Source: Polysphondylium violaceum
Lineage: Eukaryota > Evosea > Eumycetozoa > Dictyosteliales > Dictyosteliaceae
DNA length: 27,270 nt
NCBI GenBank assembly: GCA_000277445.1
Contig: AJWJ01000309.1
Span: 1-27,270 of the forward strand
Reading direction: 5' to 3'
Part shown: one piece after another, positions 18,610-27,270 of the stretch
How positions within the stretch are numbered: the stretch's first letter is position 1
Layout of the letters: the number at the start of each line of letters is the position of its first letter
Made by a program: the position numbers and the translations under genes
Notes under the pieces: generated by a model
The model's input: the letters and a program-made list of their open reading frames with translations, nothing else
Told to the model about the DNA's origin: nothing
Database searches by the model: none

Positions 18610-19800
18610 ATGGATGCAATTGTAACTAAAATGGAGGAGACTCTAGAGAGAAAGAAATCTATAGCAAATATAGTTGAAAAGAGAACAATGGTTATCGATT
18701 ATATTAAAAGAATTCATGAAGCTGCTTATTATGCTGGTATAGGTACTAGTGCCTCTATGTTGACAAACTCAAACTCTACATCCAGTGTAGGTGGTGCTAA
18801 TGGTGGTGCAACATCTGGTATTTCATCTACTCTAAACACTTCAAACAGCTCACTCTCTACCTCCAACTCCACATCATCCCTATCCTCTTTAAACAACAGT
18901 AGTGGAAACCTAGCAAATATAGCAAATAACAATCAAAATAATAATAATAATAATAACAACAACAATACAATTAAACCCATACATTGGATGAATGTAGCCA
19001 TGATACAAAAAACAGATTTTGATTCAATGATTCAAAAATCTGATCTTGAAAAGAATCCAGAGATTCAAAAGAGATTGTTGGGATGGTTTTGTTTGGGATT
19101 CAGTTTATCACCACTTACCACTGCTGACAAGGGACCATCGTATATTAGATCTCTGTTGCAGCTGATTGAAGAGTATGACTATCATTTTGAACTTGGCTCA
19201 GCTATGCAAGGTGTCAAAGTACTCTTGTCTAAAAAACAACCTACTCACACCGTTGTCAATGAAAACGAACACATCAAGGCCAAGATTGGCAAGATTGGTA
19301 CCACTGTAGTCTATGAGTTTCTCAAAATATTCAATATCTCTATTGCAAAGGATTTGGATTACTTTCACGTCGTCTTTAGTCTCTTGGAAATCCTTGAGCA
19401 AATCTATAAAAAGATGGACAAGGAGACTTGTTCCAGTAAATATGTTTATGAAGCTTTACTAAAGATTGACTCTAGATTAAAACATCATATATTTGGTTTC
19501 CTGGCAAAAGAAATTGATAAAATGGCCTTACAAATTATAAAAGATCAATTAGATTTTACTATGATTTCAACTTCAATCAAAGATAAAGATATTCAACAAC
19601 ATAATTTTAATGTTCAATCTAAAATTAGTAATAATGTTAATAGTAGTAATAATAATAGTAATAATAATAATAATAATAATAGTAATATAGTTGTTAATAA
19701 TAATAATAATAGTAACGGTACCAATACAAAAGATAATTTAAATACTAGTAATAATAATAATCCTACAAGTTCAAGTAAAGGTTCTATATCTTCTGATTAA
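18610..19800 (+). CDS. Conserved protein of unknown function, Asn-rich linkers
   Basis: Single exon, 396 aa. I start it at the ATG at 18610 (MDAIVTKMEETLERKKSI); the frame is open a few codons further but has no ATG there. An N-terminal helical segment (1-45) is followed by a Ser/Asn/Gly-rich linker (about 48-118), a folded helical region (about 120-320) containing IKPIHWMNVAMIQKTDFD, LLGWFCLGFSLSP, LLQLIEEYDYHFELG and HHIFGFLAKEIDKMALQI, and an Asn-rich tail (about 335-396). The folded part is rich in hydrophobic helices without a membrane segment or catalytic motif I recognise. Codon quality and composition show a real gene. Function is not inferred. Confidence 0.75.
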   Translation: MDAIVTKMEETLERKKSIANIVEKRTMVIDYIKRIHEAAYYAGIGTSASMLTNSNSTSSVGGANGGATSGISSTLNTSNSSLSTSNSTSSLSSLNNSSGNLANIANNNQNNNNNNNNNNTIKPIHWMNVAMIQKTDFDSMIQKSDLEKNPEIQKRLLGWFCLGFSLSPLTTADKGPSYIRSLLQLIEEYDYHFELGSAMQGVKVLLSKKQPTHTVVNENEHIKAKIGKIGTTVVYEFLKIFNISIAKDLDYFHVVFSLLEILEQIYKKMDKETCSSKYVYEALLKIDSRLKHHIFGFLAKEIDKMALQIIKDQLDFTMISTSIKDKDIQQHNFNVQSKISNNVNSSNNNSNNNNNNNSNIVVNNNNNSNGTNTKDNLNTSNNNNPTSSSKGSISSD

Positions 19801-19832
19801 TATTGTAATTTACCCTTTTTTTTAAATAAACT

Positions 19833-20145
19833 TTAAAAGATATACATAGAAAACATATATTTATCGTTGTACCTCTTTTCTTCTTCTTTCTTTTCTCTTT
19901 GTTCTTTTTCTATTTCACCTCTTGTTTTATATTTTTTAGTAGGCTGCTGGTCTGCTGTATTAGTTTTACTATTTGTCGATGATTCATCTTTATTCAACAA
20001 AGTTTCTTTTCTTTTCTTTTCATCTCCTCCTGTTAATTTGTTGTAAAAATCTCAAAAAAAGAAAAATCATTTTTTCATGAATTTATCAAGGTTGGACACA
20101 AATACTGATAACAACAATATAAAAAAAAAACAGTAATATAGACAT
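19833..20145 (-). CDS. Possible small Lys/Glu-rich protein
   Basis: The region 20029-19833 on the minus strand is open and reads as protein: GDEKKRKETLLNKDESS, a Thr/Gln stretch, KKYKTRGEIEKEQREKKEEEK, then a short tail. The text around KKYKTRGEIEKEQ is reminiscent of the N-terminal part of splicing factor Prp18 (KKYFKRSELAKKEEE in human), but the rest of Prp18 is not in this window. A first exon 20145-20106 (MSILLFFF...) with a GTATTT donor and AACAG acceptor joins in frame to make 78 aa; this join is weakly supported. An internal GAG-GTACAA could be a donor to further exons. It may be a small gene, a truncated duplicate or a remnant. Confidence 0.35.
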
Positions 20146-20175
20146 TTAATTTATTTACAAGGTTACTTTTTTACC

Positions 20176-20757
20176 CTATTTAATATAATCATAGAGTGCA
20201 TCTGCAAAATGTTGACAATTTGAATCAAGAGTATGATAAAGCATGAATTTATCAAGAGTTGCATAGTTGTATAATTCTTTGAGGGTCTTGCCTTTGGTGG
20301 CGGTTCCACCTCTCATGAGATTACTAGGGACCCATTCATTATTTTGGTTGAAACCATCGGTGTTGTAAACTACCAAAATATTACGATGAGAATGTTTATC
20401 AAAGTAAACACAATCTCCAGATTCTAGAGTCACAATTATAAAATGATGATGTGCAGCACGAGTGGTCATCATTGACACTCGAGCGAGGAAAGTCGTTGCG
20501 GCGTCTTTCCCTTTGTTAGTAAGTTGACACCAACGCATCTCTATTGACTGTATCTTTTTTTCCCAGAGCTGTGAGTCACTTGAAATCTGGCAATTTACGA
20601 TTGAATCGAAGGTACTTGAAACAGCTCCTTCTTCGGCAAATCTTAACACACCATAGCCCGTTCCAATCAGACTAAGACCGCCAGTGACAGGGGCTAAAGC
20701 CACTCCCGCAAAGGAAGTGGTGCATGAAATTATAGTTCTAGTTAATTTACCACCCAT
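20176..20757 (-). CDS. LRAT/PPPDE-like permuted papain-fold protein A
   Basis: Single exon, 193 aa. The N-terminus has a Gly/Ala-rich hydrophobic stretch (about 10-38, CTTSFAGVALAPVTGGLSL). The C-terminal half has the His-then-Cys order of permuted papain-like families: HHHFIIVTLESGDCVYFD (103-120, His104 the likely catalytic residue) and SNCQHFADALYDYI (179-192, Cys181). The NCxHF signature is like LRAT acyltransferases/phospholipases (NCEHF) and DeSI/PPPDE peptidases (NCNxF). Which family, and whether it is active, cannot be decided by eye. The divergent neighbour at 21206 shares H-x-x-I-I-V-T-L-x-x-G-D and D-C-x-x-x-L-Y, so the two are probably paralogues. The start follows an A-poor context, but ATG at 20757 is the first in the frame. 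Confidence 0.65.
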   Translation of the reverse strand: MGGKLTRTIISCTTSFAGVALAPVTGGLSLIGTGYGVLRFAEEGAVSSTFDSIVNCQISSDSQLWEKKIQSIEMRWCQLTNKGKDAATTFLARVSMMTTRAAHHHFIIVTLESGDCVYFDKHSHRNILVVYNTDGFNQNNEWVPSNLMRGGTATKGKTLKELYNYATLDKFMLYHTLDSNCQHFADALYDYIK

Positions 20758-20890
20758 TTTATTTTATGAAATAATTCATAATGGTTTTATATTTTTCTCA
20801 ATGCTTTATAGTGTTTGTCGACATAAAATTTCTTTTTTTTAATCAGGGTAAAAAAGAGTTTTTACTTTTTTAGGTATATAAAAGGATATT

Positions 20891-21036
20891 CAACAGCTTA
20901 AAAAAATCTAAAGGTGCCCTAAGTGAATAAAATATTAATAAAATAATAATTAAAATAGTTTTTTTATTTCAAAAATAGATATCTATTCAATAGATAGTTT
21001 TCAAAAATAGATATCTATTGAAATTTTAAGCTGTTG
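20891..21036. repeat. 13-bp inverted repeat bracketing twin 21-bp repeats
   Basis: The arms 20891-20903 and 21024-21036 match perfectly. Inside, TTTCAAAAATAGATATCTATT occurs twice, 32 bp apart start to start. No target-site duplication is seen outside the arms, so a miniature transposon is not demonstrated; a symmetrical regulatory array is the alternative. Confidence 0.6.
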
Positions 21037-21137
21037 AGTTTTTATTTTATAAAAAAAAAAGGAAACTCCTTAGCAATCACCTATATAAATACTATAGTGG
21101 ATCTAAAAGAAAACTAGGACCACTTAAAGGTGTTTCA

Positions 21138-21167
21138 ATGGCTGTGAAAAGTTTCACGAATAAATAG
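21138..21167 (+). other. Short upstream ORF
   Basis: ATG followed by eight codons and TAG (M-A-V-K-S-F-T-N-K), beginning about 50 bp after a TATA-like box and ending 38 bp before the main ATG. It would lower initiation at 21206 if the transcript starts upstream of it, or it may signal that the first exon of gene B is modelled wrongly. Confidence 0.3.
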
Positions 21168-21205
21168 ACTTGAAAGATATTAGTTGGCAAACATTCTTTT
21201 CAAGT

Positions 21206-21676
21206 ATGGGATTATTAATAAGTATACCAATTTTAGGTGTAGCTGCAGTTGCTAGCTTGCAGGTGAATAATGAGGATAGAGATAGGAAAGAATTCTTTCT
21301 TTTATCCCAAAAGATTAAAACAGTAGAGCTTCGTATATTTTACAAACGAACAAATATCTTCCTACCAGGTAGCTCTCTTTTATTAAAACTGGCTTCTGGA
21401 AAGTTTGCACACAAAAGTATCATCGTTACTCTTGTAACTGGTGATATGGTAATAATAGACTATGAATTGTTTGAACTTTATGACAAGAATGGAAGAAAGA
21501 ACGATTTTGAACTGGACAAAAGTGATTTAATAGGGCAATGTTCTCCAAAAAAGAATCTTACTTTACAAGATATAAAAAATAAACATGTTTGTTACCATTT
21601 ATCACGATACTCTCTTTTAAATGACGACTCAACCGATTGTGCTACAACTCTTTATAATTGGCTTCGAGATCATTAA
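21206..21676 (+). CDS. LRAT/PPPDE-like permuted papain-fold protein B
   Basis: Single exon, 156 aa from the ATG at 21206. The same frame is open back to 21164 but has no ATG there, and an in-frame stop lies at 21161-21163, so the start is uncertain unless an upstream exon exists. The N-terminus is hydrophobic (MGLLISIPILGVAAVASL), resembling a signal anchor. His69 in FAHKSIIVTLVTGDMVIIDY and Cys145 in STDCATTLYNWL line up with His104 and Cys181 of the divergent neighbour, and spacing is similar. The NCQHF of A is here D-C-A-T-T, so the second polar residue after Cys is not kept. TATA at 21082 and a nine-codon uORF (21138-21167) precede it. Biochemical role is unknown. Confidence 0.6.
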   Translation: MGLLISIPILGVAAVASLQVNNEDRDRKEFFLLSQKIKTVELRIFYKRTNIFLPGSSLLLKLASGKFAHKSIIVTLVTGDMVIIDYELFELYDKNGRKNDFELDKSDLIGQCSPKKNLTLQDIKNKHVCYHLSRYSLLNDDSTDCATTLYNWLRDH

Positions 21677-21749
21677 TCTTATAAATAAATATTTATATTT
21701 ATTTAAATAACCATTTATATTTATATATAGATTTTATTTATTTACATAT

Positions 21750-22663
21750 TTACACAAATGAAAGAGGTATGTTTTTTAAAAAATACTCTATTTCATCTTT
21801 TTTACTATATATCTCTGATTGATTATAGATAGATTCACCACTGCTATTATTATTATTTCTGTTGCTTTTTGTAAAACAATTGAAATTTTGTTTTGGTGAT
21901 AATGGTGATTTATTTTTAAATTCAAAATGATCATTAAAATAATAATCATCCTGAATATCACCTATACGACTACTACTACCATTACTATTACTAGCATTAC
22001 TATGACTACAATTATTACATTTATTACGAAGTGAAACTAAACTAAATATCTCTGGAAGACAATCAATATCACTAAAGGAATAGGAAAAACTATTATTACT
22101 GCCATCACTCATATAGGACTCTTTGTACTTTTTGAAAATATCTAAACTTTTAAGGATCTTGGAATCTTTAAAGGATATGAGGGTTAGGATGTAATTGATC
22201 ATATGAAATCTACCACTCTTGATCGAAGATACCAAAAGATTGTCATTTTGGTGTTTTAGATTCAAATTGAAATGGTTGATCAAGAAATTTAGTGTACCTA
22301 TGTGTCCATTCATCACCAAATACTCGACTAGGTGTTCGTATCGACTATGAATGGGGAACGATGCAATTTTAAACACACTCGGCAGTTGGTCAATAAATGT
22401 CTTTATCATGTGAATTTGATTGGTTTCGAAAATTTTTTGATAGACGTCTTGGTTCTTTGATCAATGGACAGAGTGTCAGAGTTGATGAATACCAAATCCC
22501 CAAATCTGCCACTACTAAAATCAAGTGGAAAATCATTTTTCAACAATTGAATCAAGTTGTCTTGAGAAATGACAATCCACAGTAGTGTTTTTAATCAAAT
22601 ACAATAGGGATTTAACATCGCCTTGAATGTAGCAATTTAAAAGAACTTTAGAAGTGACTAGAT
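21750..22663 (-). pseudogene. Broken ankyrin-like protein gene
   Basis: The longest frame (22409-21750, 219 aa) starts inside a protein-like region. Its first half (IHSRYEHLVEYLVMNGHIGTLNFLINHFN) resembles the degenerate ankyrin repeats of dictyostelid proteins, and its second half is Ser/Asn-rich. Upstream, two other frames continue the same style of sequence: one near 22663-22560 (YIQGDVKSLLYLIKN) and one near 22565-22430 (DNLIQLLKNDFPLDF). The coding signal thus crosses frames at least twice, near 22560 and near 22470, with no plausible splice sites there. No start codon or N-terminal part precedes 22663. I take it as a 5'-truncated, frameshifted gene; a sequencing error could mimic the shifts. 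Confidence 0.55.
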
Positions 22664-22754
22664 TTATTTACTACTACTAATATAACATGATTTATTTAAT
22701 TTTATTGATTTATATTGATTTAAAAAAAAAAAACAAAAAGATATCAACATCTCT

Positions 22755-24256
22755 TTAATGAAAAGGTTGAGGATAATCTTTTTCAACATTATTTACAAAT
22801 CTAGGTACAGTTCTAACACTTTCTAATAATTCTTCATTTGAATAAACTGGTCTTTCAAATTCCAACCATCCAGGAGCAGAGTATTCTGGCTTCCAAGGAC
22901 AAACACTACGCAAGAATCTAAAGTATGGGAAAATTTCACCAGTTTTGGGATGTACTCTAGTGTACCATAAAATGGATGTATTATGAATTTGATCTCTAGG
23001 ATCTTTGGATGATTGAAGTTGATGGAATCTAATTTGACTTAATCTTTCTAATCTAACTCTAAATGCCCACATAACTATATATTCATTATTATTGTTAATA
23101 TATAAAAGTAATAATTAAATAATTAAAAATATAATAATACAATACTTTCACCATGTGCAACAATTACAACTCTTCTATTTGCACATTCTCTTCTTAGAGT
23201 AATAAAAGTATGTTCTACACGAGAACAAATATCAGCAATACTTTCACCACCAGGAGGAGCCCAGAAAAAACTATCTCTTTTTCTCAACTCTAATTCGTGA
23301 CCAAACTTTTCATTCTTTTCTGTCCAACTAATATTATCCATTTTACCCTTATCACGTTCTCTTAGTTGAATTTCAGTCAACCATTTTGATTCTGGTAAAT
23401 CTAGTAGGGCTGCAGTTTCCATAGCTCTGACATACTCACTGGTGTAGTAACGATCAAATACTTCGGCAATGTTTTCCTTTACCCATTTACCGGCGATTTT
23501 GGCTTGAAGAATACCCTTGTCTGTGAGACGATAGGTAGAGGAATGCTTTTTCTTGAATTCTGGTGTATAGGCACTGAGATCACCCCTCTTGGAACGTGCC
23601 TGAGCTTCATTACCCTCACTCTGACCATGACGAACCAACACCAATTCATAAGGCCATTCAAATGTAAATGTCTTTACATTGCCCAAAATACTCTGGCTCT
23701 TTAATGCCTCGGCACCCAATTGTCTTTCGAGTAACTCGTAAATCTTGCCCTCTCTAGTCTTGAGCTTTCTCTTTTTTCTACGATTAATAGAGCCGGTGCT
23801 ATTCATGCTGCTAGCAGTTGGCGAATCTTCACTGCCACTAATATCACTGTCACCGATGTGGACAATCTTTCTTCCACTAAAATACCCGCCTTCCTCTTCA
23901 TTGGCACTGGACAATAGTGGCGATGGTTTACTGGCAACAGCCCCCGTAGCCAACCCCAATGGAGAAAAACTAGAGGTGTGTTGTTGTTGCTGGTGTCTTT
24001 GAAGCATCATTTCCCTCTCTGTGCCAATAGTATCCTCCCTTTGGATGTTTTTTACTGCCTGCTCTTCTTCATCTTCCCCATCCAATTTATTCAATTTTGC
24101 CAAATCATCATCTTCAACAAATGTACTTTCTCTTTCATCTTCTTCATCTGCTTCGACTAATCTCTTGGTTGTCTTTTTTTGCTCTGGTAACTTTTCATAA
24201 TCATCATTATGATTATCACTATTATTATTATTATTATTATTATTATTTGTAGACAT
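22755..24256 (-). CDS. Histidine phosphatase (phosphoglycerate mutase-like) protein
   Basis: Two exons (24256-23146 and 23074-22755) join to 476 aa; the join A+TT restores AHGEIMWAFRVRLERL. Residues 1-195 are disordered and mostly acidic with Asn, Gln and Ser stretches and a basic patch NRRKKRKLK (158-166). The catalytic domain (about 200-420) has the RHG motif LVLVRHGQSEGNE (R209, H210), the second phosphate-pocket Arg in SEYVRAMETA (R277), an acidic LRERDKG (E300) and the final His in VAHGE (H368). This is the branch of the histidine-phosphatase superfamily similar to plant and fungal PGM-like phosphatases, not glycolytic mutase. Its substrate is unknown. The C-terminal 70 residues (KDPRDQIHNTSILWYTR...) are conserved-looking and specific. 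Confidence 0.85.
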
Positions 24257-24511
24257 TTCTATTTATAAATAAATAAATTTAATAATTTAAAAAAATAAAT
24301 TAAAAATTTCCTTTTTCTGTGATCATCAAATTTTTTGTAAAAAAAAATTAAAAAAAAAAAATTAATTTAAAATAATTAATTTAAATTTGAAATGGAAATG
24401 ACTTGTTTATGAAAAAAGAGTTTTTGATATAGTATCTATATCGGGCCTTCATTGTATTATATAAAAAAGAGTCTTTTTTGTTTTTTGAAAAATTTACAAT
24501 GAATGATTTTA

Positions 24512-24542
<31 letters not shown>

Positions 24543-24594
24543 TTTCTTTGTCTGAAATGATAATTATATGATTTCAGAAAAAACAACAATCTAG
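24257..24594. promoter_or_regulatory. Divergent promoter of PGM-like gene and usp39
   Basis: About 340 bp of A/T-rich DNA, with a 7-bp inverted repeat GATATAG/CTATATC (24426-24442) and a T run of more than 20 bp at 24510-24537. No gene is seen. Confidence 0.45.
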
Positions 24595-27101
24595 ATGGAG
24601 AATAATACGAATAATACAATTGATAAAAAGAGATCAATCGAGGAAGACCAAGAAAACAACAATGAACAAGATGATGAATTTGATGTTGCATCGATGAGAT
24701 CAAAAAAAAAACAAAATGTAGCTAGAAAAGATTGTCCCTATTTAGATACAGTCAATAGAAATATATTGGATTTTGATTTTGAAAAGATTTGTTCAATTTC
24801 ATTTCACAATCACAATGTGTATGCATGTTTGGTTTGTGGAAAATATTTTCAAGGTAAAAGTCAAGATTCTCATGCCAATCTTCATTGCTTACAAACCAAT
24901 CATCATGTTTTTATAAATTTACACAATGAAAAAATATATTGTTTACCAGATGATTATGAAGTCATTGATAGTTCTTTAGATGATATTAAAGTATTGTATA
25001 CTATTATTGTTATTATTATTATTAAAAAAACCTTTATACTCACACCTATATTTTATGTTTAGTATCTTTTAAATCCAACCTATACAAAACAACAAATTGA
25101 AAATTTAGATAAAAATTCAAAATACTCTAGAGCTTTGGATGCAACTCAATATCTCCCAGGTATTATTGGTTTAAATAACATTAAAAATGCTTCATTTGTA
25201 AATGTAATCATTCAATCACTTGCTAGAATACCCTATCTAAGAGATTATTTTTTAGATTTAAATAATATTAAAAATGTAAAGTTAATACAAACATATATAT
25301 ATTTATAATTTATATTAATTCTCCCTCCCCTCTTTCTATATATAATTAGAATAAATCAATTTTAATAAATAGTTTTTCAGAATTACTTAGAAAGCTTTGG
25401 AATCCTAAAAACTTTAAAACTCAATTAAGTCCACATGAATTCCTCCAAGCGATTCAAAATAAAAGTAACAAAAAATTTTCAATTGGGGTTTCATCAGATC
25501 CATTAGAATTTCTTCAATGGCTTCTAAATACCTTTCACACTGAATTGGGTGGCACAAAGAAACCAAAATCAAGTATCATTCAAAAAGCATTTAGTGGTCT
25601 TGTTGAAATAACAACAGAAACTCCAATTAAAAAAAAATCAACCGATGATAATAACGATAAAGATGAAAAACAAGATGATGATAAAACAACAACTGCAACA
25701 AAAACTACAATTACAACTCAACCATTTTTATATCTACTTTTGGATCTACCACCTAAACCAGTATTCAAAGATGAAATGGACAAGAGTATCATACCTCAGG
25801 TTCCATTATTTAATCTATTGTCAAAATATGATGGTGTCACTCCAACAACTCTTTTGAATGGCGAGGTAAAAAGATATAAATTACTAGAACTTCCAAACTA
25901 CCTCATTCTATGCGTTAAAAGATTTTCAAAAAATAATTTCTTTTTAGAAAAAGAACCAACCATTGTAAATTTCCCTCTCAAAAACTTGGATTTAACAGAC
26001 TGTAAGTATTTTGATTTGTACCTCACACAAATTTGTTTTAGTAATAATATCTTTTTTGTTGTTGTGTTGTTTTTTTTCGAATGTAATTGGCCAATTTTAT
26101 TCGCCTTAAAAAGAAAAAAAAAAAAAAAAAATCTAAAAAAAAAAAATTTATCCTCATTATTATTGATTGATGATGATTTCTATCAATCTTTACCCCCCTA
26201 CCCCACCCGTACCATTAACCCCATTCCACATTTCTTTCCATACAATGTCTTTTTCCTTTTTTGCACAAAACCCACTGATCCATCAGTCAATCATTTCCAA
26301 CTTTATACTTATGATCACACCACAAGATAATGACCAATCACAACAAAGGAAAAAAGCAAATCTATTTAGTTTTTTTTTTTTGTTGGGTTTTAGTTGTGCT
26401 GTGCAGTTCACATATAGTCATATTTGCAGATCTAGTTATATTGATTCTGAAAAAATGCCCATTTTCAAAGTTTTGTGTTTTTAAAAAATTTTTTTTTTAA
26501 AATTTTACTCCAAACGCAAATTCTATGTGCGAGCAAAAAAAATCTCTAACACCCTTCTCATATCGATGTATAGATCTTCCAAAAAATACACCAGCCTCCA
26601 AATACAATTTATTGAGTACGATTAAACATGAAGGTCAGCCCAATAGTGGTACTTTTTCTGTGTATGTGTGGCATAAGGTAACTATAAGATTTCTATGAAT
26701 ATTTTTATATATCTTTGCGCAAGATTTTTTTTTTTTTTTTGATAATGCTCAACCCTCGTAAGACTGATCTGGGGTATTTTTTGTTGTTTTTTTGTCGTGA
26801 TTTTATTTAGGTCCACTTCCCAATTTTTTTATCTTTGGGCCCAAAAAGTAAAAAAAAACCACAAATACTAATATTCAATATTCTCTCTCAACTATTTATA
26901 AATACTATCAATATTATCCTATTGGTCATAATTACTATTATCCTATTGGTTATTTAAATATTAAAACAAATTAAATGTATTATATAGGGAAGTGACAAAT
27001 GGTTTGAGATTCAAGATCTCACATACAAAGAAACTATACCACAACTTATCGCTGTTTCTGAATGCTACCTCTTGATTTACGAAAAAGTAGTGAACAATTA
27101 A
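24595..27101 (+). CDS. usp39: USP39/Sad1 splicing factor
   Basis: Five exons (24595-24990, 25063-25275, 25350-26001, 26574-26677, 26988-27101) join in frame to 492 aa. USP39/Sad1 is an inactive ubiquitin-protease homologue needed for tri-snRNP integrity in splicing. A zinc-finger UBP domain (47-125: CPYLDTVNRNILDFDFEK, CLVCGKYFQG, SHANLHCLQTNHHVF) precedes the protease-like fold. The catalytic Cys box reads GLNNIKNASFVN, with Ser176 in place of Cys, and the His box has GTF (Thr447) in place of GHY, so the protease is dead as in the family. A charged Thr/Lys/Asp insertion lies near 290-325. Introns 3 (572 nt) and 4 (310 nt) are long for this genome and hold no supported gene. It ends with ECYLLIYEK close to the human C-terminus. 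Confidence 0.93.
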
Positions 27102-27270
27102 GTATATACGGTGCATTAAAAGTATTAATTGTTAATCAATACAAGTCTTCATTGAGACCTCTTTTGGATCAATTCCAAAACAACACATTGCATTAACCAA
27201 TGAAAACCATTGATTTTCATCAAATACTAAAAAAAAAAAAACCTTCGAAAATCAAAAAGCATAAAAAAAA
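27102..27270. other. Downstream of usp39
   Basis: The final 170 bp are the usp39 3' flank, with a small inverted repeat around 27200-27222 (AATGAAAACCATT and ATTGATTTTCAT) and A runs. No gene is seen. Confidence 0.4.

Larger units (their letters stand above)
20758..21205. promoter_or_regulatory. Shared divergent promoter with nested repeats
   Basis: About 450 bp between the two divergent papain-fold genes. The 13-bp inverted repeat CAACAGCTTAAAA (20891-20903) and its complement (21024-21036) bracket two direct 21-bp repeats (20967-20987 and 20999-21019). Each of these contains the perfect palindrome AATAGATATCTATT. TATA-like boxes lie at 20875-20883 and 21082-21090 on the plus strand, and a TATAAAA on the minus strand near 20784. 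A short uORF lies at 21138-21167. Confidence 0.5.

Noticed and set aside
20891-21036. MITE with 13-bp terminal repeats
   Set aside because: No target-site duplication flanks the arms, and copy number cannot be judged here; kept only as a repeat.
26167-26484. Open frame inside usp39 intron 3
   Set aside because: Composition is Phe/Ser/Ile from T-rich DNA; the flanking exons join in frame without it and match USP39.

Overview
The window reads as nuclear DNA of a social amoeba (dictyostelid). Intergenic DNA is extremely A/T-rich with long homopolymer runs. Coding DNA is visibly richer in G+C. Introns are mostly short (60-110 nt) with GTA-type donors and T-rich acceptors. Proteins carry Asn, Ser, Thr and Gln runs. 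The gene families (CENP-E-type kinesin, deoxynucleoside kinase, small early-intron proteins, squalene epoxidase, SECIS-binding-like protein) fit Dictyostelia. Exact species is not determined; the motor core of the kinesin is more G+C-rich than I would expect from D. discoideum itself.

Layout from left to right. Plus strand: an RGS-domain protein (1025-1636), a kinesin-7-like motor (2061-4037), a 1.2-kb spacer holding a strong 24-bp hairpin, a 69-aa Cys-rich small protein (5242-5511), a four-exon deoxynucleoside kinase (5761-6874), a spacer with a candidate structured ncRNA, an L7Ae/SBP2-like RNA-binding protein (7388-8923), a 65-aa small protein with a 10-nt first exon (9148-9436), a 638-aa secreted repeat protein (9928-11903), and an intron-containing tRNA-Arg(CCU) (12484-12569). 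Minus strand: Ykt6 SNARE (13436-14177), squalene epoxidase (14578-16178) and TRAPPC4 (17527-18076). Plus strand: a conserved protein of unknown function (18610-19800). The next part holds a possible small minus-strand gene (19833-20145), then two divergent, related proteins with a permuted-papain (LRAT/PPPDE-like) His/Cys signature (20176-20757 minus and 21206-21676 plus), separated by a repeat-rich, nearly symmetrical spacer. A broken ankyrin-like gene (21750-22663, minus), a two-exon histidine-phosphatase protein (22755-24256, minus) and five-exon USP39/Sad1 (24595-27101, plus) complete the window.

Most genes are ordinary housekeeping loci: ER-Golgi traffic (Ykt6, TRAPPC4), sterol synthesis (squalene epoxidase), splicing (USP39), nucleotide salvage and mitosis. 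No operon logic or defence island is visible. The parts worth a second look are the accessory ones: the divergent LRAT/PPPDE-like pair and its spacer, the hairpin at 4174-4240, the ncRNA candidate at 6998-7127, the repeat-built secreted protein, the micro-exon small proteins, a Ykt6 without the expected zero-layer Arg, and a cluster of CDK-type sites inserted in a kinesin motor domain. Gene models were spliced by eye; exon joins preserve reading frame throughout but have not been tested against RNA data.
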